A stretch of DNA of 5,433 nt from Parachlamydiaceae bacterium (GTDB taxonomy: Bacteria > Chlamydiota > Chlamydiia > Chlamydiales > Parachlamydiaceae): contig JACDGH010000192.1 of NCBI GenBank assembly GCA_013815395.1, forward strand, positions 1 to 5,433. The letters run 5' to 3'. The notes beneath the pieces were generated by a model. That model ran no database searches and was not told the origin of the DNA. It saw nothing but the letters and a program-made list of their open reading frames with translations. Numbering within the stretch: the first letter of the stretch is position 1; every line of letters starts with the position of its first letter. Shown here piece by piece: positions 1-5,242 of the stretch. A program made the position numbers and the translations under genes.

Positions 1-765
1 ATACTCTTCCATATCCAGATTAATAAATTTAGGGACTTTTTCCCCATTTGGAAGGGTATAAAGATGGATTTTAGCAGAAGCGTAAAGTTTTGAAAGGCGT
101 GAACTTAGCACGTTTAATGTGTTTTCCCATCCCAAAAGATTGAGCTGACTATAAATTGTCGATATCTTAATAGAGATATATTCCACTTCAGGATTAGCTA
201 AATCTGATAAATAGGTGGATAAACGGTGATCTGCTTCTGCCTCTCCTAAAATAGCTTCACCTAAATGGTTGAGATTAATGCGCACTCCTTCTTTTCGTCG
301 TTGGCGCATATGCTTAAGCAGGTTATCTGGCTCACCAGGTAAGATCAATAAACGCGTTTCTCGTCGCAGCATCGATTTTGTCAAAGGCACAATGGTTTTG
401 GCGAAAGGTTTCCCTAAAAAGCAAAAGATTTTAAGTTGAACTTTTTTTAAGTAATTTAAAAAAGCTGGAATGCCAAATTGCTTCAAGAGATAAGTAAGTT
501 GGTCGGCTACGCGATAAGGATTCTGACTGCGAAAACATTGATCTGTCATGCTCATTGTAAAGGCCTTGCCATTGGAATCGTTCATCATATTGGCAAGTTG
601 AGTTTGCACTTCTTTTTCCCCATGCGTCTGGATGTTACGCGCCTCGGTCAACAAAAGAGCAGCAAGCTCAATTGCTGTATCTTTACGCTGTGCGACGGTC
701 AACGTCTTACCTTTGGTGTTATTTAGAATATGTTTAGCTTTCGCGATGACTTGAGAATTTTTCAT
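1..765 (-). CDS. putA: Bifunctional proline dehydrogenase / P5C dehydrogenase PutA, N-terminal part (runs off left edge)
   Basis: The minus strand is open from an ATG at 765-763 to the window edge, giving 255 codons without a stop; the C-terminal part is missing. PutA oxidises proline to glutamate: an FAD-dependent proline dehydrogenase barrel makes pyrroline-5-carboxylate, and a C-terminal NAD-dependent aldehyde dehydrogenase finishes the reaction. Only the helical N-terminal region (about residues 1-130) and the start of the barrel are visible. Family motifs are RINLNHLGEAILGEAEA (about 162-177), EYISIKIS (195-202, with K200 matching the conserved active-site lysine) and NLDMEEY (249-255, with D251 near the flavin). 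The start is supported by AAGGA at 777-773, seven bases upstream. No ribbon-helix-helix domain precedes the helical region, so this is not the self-repressing enterobacterial type. The gene is divergent from the gene at 1084. Presence of the aldehyde dehydrogenase half is inferred; a proline-dehydrogenase-only protein is less likely given the PutA-style N-terminal arm. Confidence 0.9.
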   Translation of the reverse strand, partial: MKNSQVIAKAKHILNNTKGKTLTVAQRKDTAIELAALLLTEARNIQTHGEKEVQTQLANMMNDSNGKAFTMSMTDQCFRSQNPYRVADQLTYLLKQFGIPAFLNYLKKVQLKIFCFLGKPFAKTIVPLTKSMLRRETRLLILPGEPDNLLKHMRQRRKEGVRINLNHLGEAILGEAEADHRLSTYLSDLANPEVEYISIKISTIYSQLNLLGWENTLNVLSSRLSKLYASAKIHLYTLPNGEKVPKFINLDMEEY

Positions 766-1083
766 GTTTTTATCCTTGATCTCTAGTAGGGATGGCAAGA
801 AGTTTAAAATTTAGCTATGAAACATATTCTACATATTATTTTATTATTTAATTACTTTAAATTGATAAAACCCACATCTACGGTTCCGTTCGCTAGAGCT
901 CGCTGCAACTACAGTGTGGGTTTTATTAAGCAAAATATTCTAGCCAGTGCACTCGTTCCTCGTTTTTACTCATTTTACTCTCTTTTTTTCTTTTGCACGG
1001 CTTACTACGATTTGAACCAAGAAAAAAGTATCGAAAATGAGAATAGAACTGCTAGAATGATGAACAATTAATCAAAGGATAAA
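766..1083. other. Divergent intergenic region between putA and the DUF1343 gene
   Basis: This 318-bp stretch separates two divergently transcribed genes and must contain both of their promoters. It is AT-rich with pyrimidine-rich runs around 957-992. The clearest structure is a long inverted repeat at 862-929. TAGAAT at 1053-1058 is a possible -10 box for the rightward gene, but no good -35 lies 16-18 bp upstream, so I do not call a promoter. AAGGA at 777-773 (minus strand) is the putA ribosome site, and AAAGGAT at 1074-1080 is that of the rightward gene. An 84-codon open frame at 817-1071 has no ribosome site and spans the inverted repeat, so it is probably not coding. Confidence 0.7.
862..929. 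repeat. Long inverted repeat (12-bp perfect stem, 38-nt loop)
   Basis: ATAAAACCCACA at 865-876 is the exact reverse complement of TGTGGGTTTTAT at 915-926. Two more base pairs beyond a G:T position extend the match to 862-929. The 38-base interior is more GC-rich than its surroundings and includes the palindrome GAGCTC. The arms have the A-tract / C-run / G-run / T-tract form of bidirectional terminators. However, the loop is long, and a terminator between two divergent genes has no obvious purpose. A dispersed palindromic repeat or a remnant of a mobile element is an equally good explanation. The structure is seen directly; its role is not known. Confidence 0.65.
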
Positions 1084-2412
1084 GTGAATAAATCCGTTTC
1101 TTTTTTTCAATTTTTTATCTTTCTTTCAATAATCACACTCTTCTTTGTTTATGCTCCATTGAAAGTTGCTGCTGCTGCATCACCAACACCGATAACGGTA
1201 GCAGCCCTCAAAGCTAAAATCAAAGTGGGGATCGATGTATTCATGGAACAGGAGTATGCCGAAAAATTGAAAGGTAAACGCATTGGCTTAATCACAAATC
1301 ACACTGCTGTGAATGGAAAGATGATGTCCACTGCAGACGTTTTCAAAAAGCATGCTGATGGCAAAGGATATAAACTCGTTGCTTTATTTGCGCCAGAACA
1401 TGGAATGAATGGCACATCATATGCTGAGGAAATGGTTGAAGAAAGCAAAGATGTCGATGGTATCCCCATCTATAGCTTGCATGGCAAGACTAGACGCCCT
1501 ACGGATGTGATGCTTAAGGAAATCAACCTGCTAGTATTTGATATTCAGGATATTGGATCCCGCTCATACACTTACATTAGTACTTTATTTTATGTCATGG
1601 AAGAGGCCTCAAAACGAAAGATCCCTATCGTTGTATTAGATCGTCCCAATCCAATTACCGGTTTAGTTGTTGATGGACCACTCCTCGAAGAAAAATGGCG
1701 CTCTTTTATAGGTTATATTAACGTACCTTATTGTCATGGTATGACCGTTGGGGAGCTGGCGCGTTACTTTAATAGTGAATATAAAATTGGCTGCGAGCTT
1801 GAAGTCGTTCCCATGCAAGGCTGGAGGCGCTGGATGAGCTTTCAAGATACGGCCTTGCCGTGGATTCCCACAAGTCCTTATATTCCAGAATCTAATACAC
1901 CCTTTTTTTATCCCACCACGGGGATCTTGGGGACATTACAGCTGGTTAATATCGGTATTGGATATACATTGCCCTTTAAAGTTGTAGGTGCTCCATGGAT
2001 TAACGCTAAATTATTTGCGAAAAGCTTGAACGCTCAGAAATTCCCTGGTGTCCATTTCGAACCCTTTTATTATCGACCCTTTTATGGACGTTTTGCAAAG
2101 CAGGATTGCCAAGGAGTATTGATTGTGATCACTGAGCAGGTTAAGTTTCGCCCAGTCACCACCCAATATTTGATTATAGGTATATTAAAAAGCCTCTATC
2201 CCAAACAATTCCAGGATGCCATTGCTGCCGCTAAAGCGAATAAAGAAACAATTTGCAAGGTGAATGGGACAGAAGAAGTTTATCGCTTGATCACCGAAGA
2301 GAAGAATATCGTATGGAAATTGCACGATGTGCACTTACAGGAAAGAGGAGCATTTTTAGTTTTACGAAAAAAATATTTGATTTCTGAATATAGTGACAAT
2401 TCCAAACCGTGA
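1084..2412 (+). CDS. Secreted DUF1343 / NamZ-family protein (probable exo-beta-N-acetylmuramidase)
   Basis: This 442-residue protein matches the DUF1343 family (B. subtilis YbbC/NamZ, CAZy GH171). Members remove N-acetylmuramic acid from the non-reducing end of peptidoglycan fragments. Residues 1-31 look like a signal peptide: a lysine at position 3, a hydrophobic core around 7-25, then VAAAAS with plausible cleavage sites. There is no lipobox cysteine, so a periplasmic or secreted location is likely. Family motifs in order are GLITNHTAV (68-76), LFAPEHG (101-107, with E105 a likely catalytic residue), SLHGKTRRPT (131-140), LLVFDIQDIGSRSYTYIST (149-167), VLDRPNPI (184-191), HGMTVGELA (218-226), PMQGWRR (243-249) and LPWIPTSP (258-265). 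The start is GTG, chosen because AAAGGAT ends four bases upstream and because it gives a complete signal peptide; no in-frame ATG exists in the signal region. Length is normal. It ends two bases before the groESL operator. The family call is firm; the exact substrate is inferred. Confidence 0.9.
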   Translation: MNKSVSFFQFFIFLSIITLFFVYAPLKVAAAASPTPITVAALKAKIKVGIDVFMEQEYAEKLKGKRIGLITNHTAVNGKMMSTADVFKKHADGKGYKLVALFAPEHGMNGTSYAEEMVEESKDVDGIPIYSLHGKTRRPTDVMLKEINLLVFDIQDIGSRSYTYISTLFYVMEEASKRKIPIVVLDRPNPITGLVVDGPLLEEKWRSFIGYINVPYCHGMTVGELARYFNSEYKIGCELEVVPMQGWRRWMSFQDTALPWIPTSPYIPESNTPFFYPTTGILGTLQLVNIGIGYTLPFKVVGAPWINAKLFAKSLNAQKFPGVHFEPFYYRPFYGRFAKQDCQGVLIVITEQVKFRPVTTQYLIIGILKSLYPKQFQDAIAAAKANKETICKVNGTEEVYRLITEEKNIVWKLHDVHLQERGAFLVLRKKYLISEYSDNSKP

Positions 2413-2414
2413 AT

Positions 2415-2441
2415 TTAGCACTCTTTGAATATCTCTGCTAA
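2415..2441. promoter_or_regulatory. CIRCE operator (HrcA-binding site) of groESL
   Basis: The CIRCE consensus is TTAGCACTC, nine bases, GAGTGCTAA. Here the left half, TTAGCACTC at 2415-2423, is perfect. After exactly nine bases the right half is CTCTGCTAA at 2433-2441, which matches the last six positions only, giving 15 of 18 overall. CIRCE is bound by the heat-shock repressor HrcA upstream of groESL and dnaK operons, so its position fits. It ends 18 bp before the -35 box, unlike the usual location overlapping or following the promoter. Confidence 0.85.
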
Positions 2442-2459
2442 AAAAACTGATGCAATCAC

Positions 2460-2488
2460 TTGACAGAAATAGAGATCCCTCATACAAT
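2460..2488 (+). promoter_or_regulatory. Vegetative sigma70/sigma66-type promoter of groESL
   Basis: A perfect -35 hexamer TTGACA at 2460-2465 is followed after exactly 17 bases by TACAAT at 2483-2488, one mismatch from the -10 consensus. Transcription would start near 2495 and leave a leader of roughly 37 bases before groES. No alternative heat-shock-sigma promoter was recognised. Regulation is therefore probably by HrcA repression at the adjacent CIRCE. Confidence 0.85.
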
Positions 2489-2518
2489 TTCAGATTTAAA
2501 ATGGTACTGAATTAACAT

Positions 2519-2523
2519 AGGAG
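2519..2523 (+). promoter_or_regulatory. groES ribosome binding site (decides the start)
   Basis: AGGAG lies eight bases before the ATG at 2532 but only two bases before the in-frame ATG at 2526. The second ATG is therefore the better start. It gives the family-typical N-terminus MTKIKPLGNR rather than one extended by Met-His. Confidence 0.85.
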
Positions 2524-2531
2524 AGATGCAT

Positions 2532-2819
2532 ATGACAAAAATTAAACCACTCGGAAATCGCGTTTTGCTTAAACGTTCAAAGGCGCCTACAACCAAAGGT
2601 GGAATCCTGCTTCCTGATTCTGCTCAAAAAAAACCACAAGAAGGCGTCGTCATCGCAGTAGGTCCTGGTAAAATCGACGAACATGGCAAAAGAGACAGCA
2701 TGCAAGTAAAAGAAGGCGACGTTGTTTTATTTAGCGCTTACAGCGGCACTGAAGTTATAGGGGATGACGAAGAGCTATTGATCATTTCTGAAGAAGAAAT
2801 CCTCGGTGTAATGGCTTAA
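2532..2819 (+). CDS. groES: Co-chaperonin GroES (10 kDa chaperonin)
   Basis: This 95-residue protein has the standard GroES length and motifs. GroES forms a heptameric lid on GroEL that closes the folding chamber in the cytoplasm. Visible landmarks are IKPLGNRVLLKR at the N-terminus (the usual Asp of GDRVL is Asn here), the mobile loop around residues 17-32 with the GroEL-contacting GGILLP at 23-28, the VAVGPGK-like turn (IAVGPGK, 41-47), VKEGDVVLFSAYSGTEV (59-75) and the acidic C-terminal strand ending EEEILGVMA. The start at 2532 is preferred over 2526 because of Shine-Dalgarno spacing. It is first in an operon with groEL, 68 bp upstream of it, and is controlled by the CIRCE/promoter module. 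Nothing in the sequence suggests loss of function. Confidence 0.97.
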   Translation: MTKIKPLGNRVLLKRSKAPTTKGGILLPDSAQKKPQEGVVIAVGPGKIDEHGKRDSMQVKEGDVVLFSAYSGTEVIGDDEELLIISEEEILGVMA

Positions 2820-2837
2820 TAATCGAAGCAGTATCAA

Positions 2838-2855
2838 AGTGGTGATGACACCACT
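2838..2855 (+). promoter_or_regulatory. Intercistronic hairpin between groES and groEL
   Basis: AGTGGTG at 2838-2844 and CACCACT at 2849-2855 form a perfect seven-base-pair stem with the four-base loop ATGA. No T-run follows, so it is not a standard intrinsic terminator. It ends 21 bases before the groEL ribosome site AAGG (2877-2880). It could protect or process the message, or tune the groES:groEL ratio; that role is inferred. Confidence 0.6.
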
Positions 2856-2887
2856 AGCATTCTATCATCTATGCATAAGGTCAGAAT

Positions 2888-4573
2888 ATGTCAAAAATAT
2901 TACAATTCAATGAAGAAGCGCTTAAGTCGCTACTGAAAGGTGTGCGCACCTTAGCAAAAGTTGTTAAAATTACTTTAGGACCTAAAGGACGCAATGTCGT
3001 CATCAATAAAGGATTTGGCTCACCGCTATCCACAAAAGACGGCGTAACCGTTGCAAAAGAAGTTACATTAAAAGATAAATTTGAAAATATGGGTGCTCAG
3101 CTAGTTAAGGAGGTTGCTTCAAAAACTTCTGATATGGCTGGAGACGGAACGACTACCGCGATTGTGTTAGCTGAAGCAATTTTTAGTGGTGGAGTGAAGA
3201 ATGTGGCCGCTGGAGCTAATCCAATGGCTTTAAAGCGCGGTATCGATAAGGCTGTAGAAGCGATTACTAAAGCCCTTTCTGCGATGGCTATGCCAGTCAG
3301 CACTTCGAATGAGATCAAGCAAATTGCTACAATTTCCGCTAATAACGATGCTGAAATTGGCACGATCATTGCTGAAGCTATGGAAAAAGTGGGCAAAGAC
3401 GGTATCATTACTGTGACTGAAGCCAAGGGAATTGATACTACGTTAGATGTGGTCGAAGGGATGCAATTTGAAAAGGGATATTTATCACCTTATTTCATCA
3501 CAAATCCAGAAAATATGAGTGTTGAGCTAAGCAACGCAGCGATTTTAATTGCCGACAAGAAATTGTCTTCAGTGAAAGACATTGTACCCTTCTTGGAAAA
3601 AGTTATGGAAAAAGGCCCCCGTCCATTGCTGATCATCGCTGATGAAGTTGACGGAGAAGCTTTAGCAACTTTAGTTGTCAATAAGCTCAAAGCTGGTCTA
3701 GTGCTTTGTGCTGTAAAATCTCCAGGTTTTGGCGATCGTCGTAAAGCCATGCTACAAGATATTGCTATTTTGACAGGTGCCACTGTGGTTACTGAAGAAG
3801 TGGGTTTACGTCTTGAAGATGTAGACGTTAGTGTACTCGGTAGAGCTAAGACGATTAAAGTGACTAAAGATTCGACGACTATTGTGGATGGCGCAGGCTC
3901 TCCTGCAACAGTCAAAGAGCGCGTGGGACAAATTAAAGCAGAATTGTCAAACCCTTCTGTATCTAACTACGACAAAGAAAAGCTGGAAGAGCGCTTGGCT
4001 AAATTAGTTGGCGGAGTGGCGATCATTAACATCGGTGCCGCTACAGAAACCGAGATGAAAGAGAAAAAAGCACGTATTGAAGATGCTTTACACGCGACGC
4101 GTGCAGCTGTAGTCGAAGGTATTGTGCCTGGCGGCGGTGTGGCTTTGTTGCGTGCTGTAAAGAGCTTGGATGCTCTTAAGTTGACTGGGGATGAAGCTAT
4201 TGGCGTATTGCTGATCCAGCAAGCTGTCTATGCACCGGCAATTGCTATTGCAACTAACTGTGGCAAGCAAGGGAACCTAATTGCTGAAAAGATTTTTGAA
4301 GGCAAAGGGAACTTTGGTTATAATGGTCTTACAGATGAGTTCACAGATCTTGTTAAAGCGGGTGTCATCGATCCTGTAATGGTTACTATAAGTGCTTTGA
4401 CAAATGCAGCTTCGATTGCTAGTTTGCTTCTGACTACTGCGGCCATGATTACCGATAAACCTCAACCTAAATCTGCGCAACCAGCAATGGAAGGCATGGG
4501 CGGCATGGGTGGTATGGGCGGAATGGGTGGAATGGGTGGTATGGGTGGTATGGGTGGAATGGGCATGATGTAG
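2888..4573 (+). CDS. groEL: Chaperonin GroEL (60 kDa), with divergent inter-ring interface and long GGM tail
   Basis: This 561-residue protein is the ATP-driven chaperonin that folds proteins in the cytoplasm with GroES. Family features run along its length: TLGPKGRNVV (29-38), STKDGVTVA (48-56, D51 = E. coli D52), AGDGTTTA (84-91, D86 = D87), GYLSPYF (197-203), EALATLVVN (257-265), SPGFGDRRKAML (278-289), EDALHATRAA (398-407, D399 = D398), PGGGVALLR (414-422) and IDP (494-496, D495). The ATP-site residues are thus intact. The oddity is the equatorial interface. By my hand alignment, E. coli E434, R452, E461, S463, V464 and R501 are G434, I452, Q461, N463, L464 and I501 here. The tail has eight Gly-Met-Gly units, longer than in E. 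coli. AAGG lies seven bases before the ATG. It is second in the operon and followed by a strong terminator. It may be one of several paralogues, as is usual in Chlamydiae, but pairing with groES argues for an active chaperonin. Confidence 0.97.
   Translation: MSKILQFNEEALKSLLKGVRTLAKVVKITLGPKGRNVVINKGFGSPLSTKDGVTVAKEVTLKDKFENMGAQLVKEVASKTSDMAGDGTTTAIVLAEAIFSGGVKNVAAGANPMALKRGIDKAVEAITKALSAMAMPVSTSNEIKQIATISANNDAEIGTIIAEAMEKVGKDGIITVTEAKGIDTTLDVVEGMQFEKGYLSPYFITNPENMSVELSNAAILIADKKLSSVKDIVPFLEKVMEKGPRPLLIIADEVDGEALATLVVNKLKAGLVLCAVKSPGFGDRRKAMLQDIAILTGATVVTEEVGLRLEDVDVSVLGRAKTIKVTKDSTTIVDGAGSPATVKERVGQIKAELSNPSVSNYDKEKLEERLAKLVGGVAIINIGAATETEMKEKKARIEDALHATRAAVVEGIVPGGGVALLRAVKSLDALKLTGDEAIGVLLIQQAVYAPAIAIATNCGKQGNLIAEKIFEGKGNFGYNGLTDEFTDLVKAGVIDPVMVTISALTNAASIASLLLTTAAMITDKPQPKSAQPAMEGMGGMGGMGGMGGMGGMGGMGGMGMM
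4493..4564 (+). repeat. Eight-unit 9-bp repeat encoding the GroEL Gly-Gly-Met tail
   Basis: Eight consecutive copies of GGN-ATG-GGN run in frame, with the first glycine codon varying among GGC, GGT and GGA, then ATG-ATG and the stop. They encode residues 536-559 of the flexible GroEL C-terminus, which projects into the cavity floor. Third-base variation between units shows that the array is not a very recent slippage product. Confidence 0.9.
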
Positions 4574-4602
4574 TCACCTGTTCTTTGTGTGGTCTATATG
4601 AT

Positions 4603-4633
4603 AAGGGAACGTGAATACGTTCCCTTTTTTTTT
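4603..4633 (+). terminator. Rho-independent terminator of groESL
   Basis: AAGGGAACGT at 4603-4612 pairs perfectly over ten bases with ACGTTCCCTT at 4617-4626 around the loop GAAT. The stem leads into a run of nine T residues (4625-4633). It lies 30 bp after the groEL stop and 22 bp before the next start codon. It should end most groESL transcripts, leaving the downstream gene to read-through or to a promoter I could not identify. Confidence 0.95.
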
Positions 4634-4641
4634 ACTTTCAA

Positions 4642-4647
4642 TGAGGA
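4642..4647 (+). promoter_or_regulatory. Ribosome binding site of the zinc-ribbon gene (decides the start)
   Basis: TGAGGA lies seven bases before the ATG at 4655. The longer in-frame start at 4589 would translate through the groESL terminator and has no comparable site. Confidence 0.8.
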
Positions 4648-4654
4648 TAATAGT

Positions 4655-4948
4655 ATGCCCACGTATGATTACACTTGCAAGGACTGCGGCCACAAGTTGG
4701 AAGTTTTGCAGAAAATTACAGAAGCTCCCTTAAGGGAATGCCCTTTGTGTCATAAAGAATCTCTTATGCGCGGTCCTGGTGGCGGTATTGGGATTGCCCT
4801 AATCGGCGATGGATTTTATAAGACGATGTATGGTCCAAGTTCAGGCTCAGAAAGTAATGTTAAAAGTTCTGAAACTAGCTCAGGGGGTGGATGTTGTCCA
4901 TGTGGCAAAGGAAAAAATGCGTGCAGTTCCAAAAAAAGCGATGAGTGA
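4655..4948 (+). CDS. FmdB-family small zinc-ribbon protein with extra C-terminal cysteine cluster
   Basis: This 97-residue protein begins MPTYDYTC, the typical opening of the FmdB / CxxC_CxxC_SSSS family. Two CxxC pairs (C8-C11 and C29-C32) should bind one zinc ion. The conserved GDGFYKTMY (51-59) follows, then a low-complexity serine- and glycine-rich tail as in the family. Members are annotated as putative regulators after FmdB of methylotrophs, but the biochemical role is not established. The tail here carries four additional cysteines (C80, C81, C83, C90) in a glycine/lysine-rich setting, suggesting a second metal site or redox-active patch. Start 4655 is chosen over the upstream in-frame ATG at 4589 because of the family N-terminus, the TGAGGA site, and the terminator lying between them. 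It follows groESL but is separated from it by that terminator, so co-transcription is doubtful. Confidence 0.85.
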   Translation: MPTYDYTCKDCGHKLEVLQKITEAPLRECPLCHKESLMRGPGGGIGIALIGDGFYKTMYGPSSGSESNVKSSETSSGGGCCPCGKGKNACSSKKSDE

Positions 4949-4979
4949 ACTAATAAAACAATAAACAATAATTGATTAC

Positions 4980-5012
4980 AACGATAACGATAATAACTAT
5001 AATAACGATAAA
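4980..5012. repeat. Short AT-rich 9-bp direct repeats
   Basis: The motif AACGATAA occurs at 4980-4987, 4986-4993 and 5004-5011, with a one-base variant AACTATAA at 4995-5002. The last three copies are spaced exactly nine bases apart. This could be slippage in AT-rich spacer DNA or a small set of protein-binding sites; nothing else distinguishes these. Confidence 0.6.
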
Positions 5013-5041
5013 ACGTTTTAAAAATATAACCACGGAATTTT

Positions 5042-5063
5042 GAAGAGACTGGGCCTCTCCTTC
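5042..5063 (+). terminator. Weak hairpin, possible terminator of the zinc-ribbon gene
   Basis: GAAGAGA (5042-5048) pairs with TCTCCTTC (5056-5063) with one bulged base around a seven-base loop. A T-rich stretch follows only about 13-23 bases later (5076-5085), not immediately, so intrinsic termination is uncertain. No better terminator was seen after the gene ending at 4948. Confidence 0.3.
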
Positions 5064-5102
5064 ACACTTTAAATATTATTTTTTATATCGTTCCTAAAGA
5101 CG

Positions 5103-5242
5103 GTCCATTTTTTTGTATAAGTGATTTCAATCACAATAATAAAACTTATCTATCGTCGTAAACAATTGATAGGTAAGAAATGAGGTTCTTGGGAAGAATT
5201 GGGGGCGGAGGTGAAATTAAAAGGTTTACACAGAAAATGGAC
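5103..5242. repeat. 140-bp block with inverted ends and internal hairpins (possible MITE-like remnant)
   Basis: GTCCATTTT at 5103-5111 is the exact reverse complement of AAAATGGAC at 5234-5242. The similarity continues inward (TTTGTATAA against the complement of TTACACAG, with two substitutions and one length difference). Inside are GTGATT-TC-AATCAC at 5121-5134 and a ten-base inverted repeat, CTTATCTATC (5145-5154) with GATAGGTAAG (5168-5177), containing one G:T pair. Nested palindromes with inverted termini resemble small non-autonomous elements. I see no clear target-site duplication and no transposase. Confidence 0.4.

Noticed and set aside
478..726. 82-codon plus-strand open frame
   Set aside because: It lies entirely antisense to putA, whose protein motifs are unmistakable.
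817..1071. 84-codon plus-strand open frame in the divergent intergenic region
   Set aside because: It has no Shine-Dalgarno sequence, its composition is that of AT-rich spacer, and it contains the long inverted repeat. It matches no family I recognise.
1663..1845. 60-codon minus-strand open frame
   Set aside because: It is antisense within the DUF1343 gene, covering its conserved motifs; a shadow frame.
2414..2442. The TTTAGCA/TGCTAAA stem as a terminator of the DUF1343 gene
   Set aside because: It is followed by A residues rather than T residues on the plus strand, and it is better explained as the CIRCE operator.
2526..2531. Two-residue N-terminal extension of GroES
   Set aside because: The Shine-Dalgarno sequence would be only two bases from this ATG, against eight from the ATG at 2532.
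3097..3915. Two minus-strand open frames (3097-3426 and 3490-3915)
   Set aside because: Both are antisense to conserved groEL sequence and have the repetitive composition of shadow frames.
4088..4480. Two minus-strand open frames (4088-4270 and 4277-4480)
   Set aside because: They are antisense to groEL and unrelated to any known protein.
4597..4602. TATGAT as a -10 box for the zinc-ribbon gene
   Set aside because: No -35 match lies 16-18 bp upstream, and transcription would begin inside the left arm of the terminator.
4589..4654. N-terminal extension of the zinc-ribbon protein from the ATG at 4589
   Set aside because: The extension would encode the groESL terminator, lacks a ribosome site, and precedes a family-typical MPTYDYTC start with its own TGAGGA.
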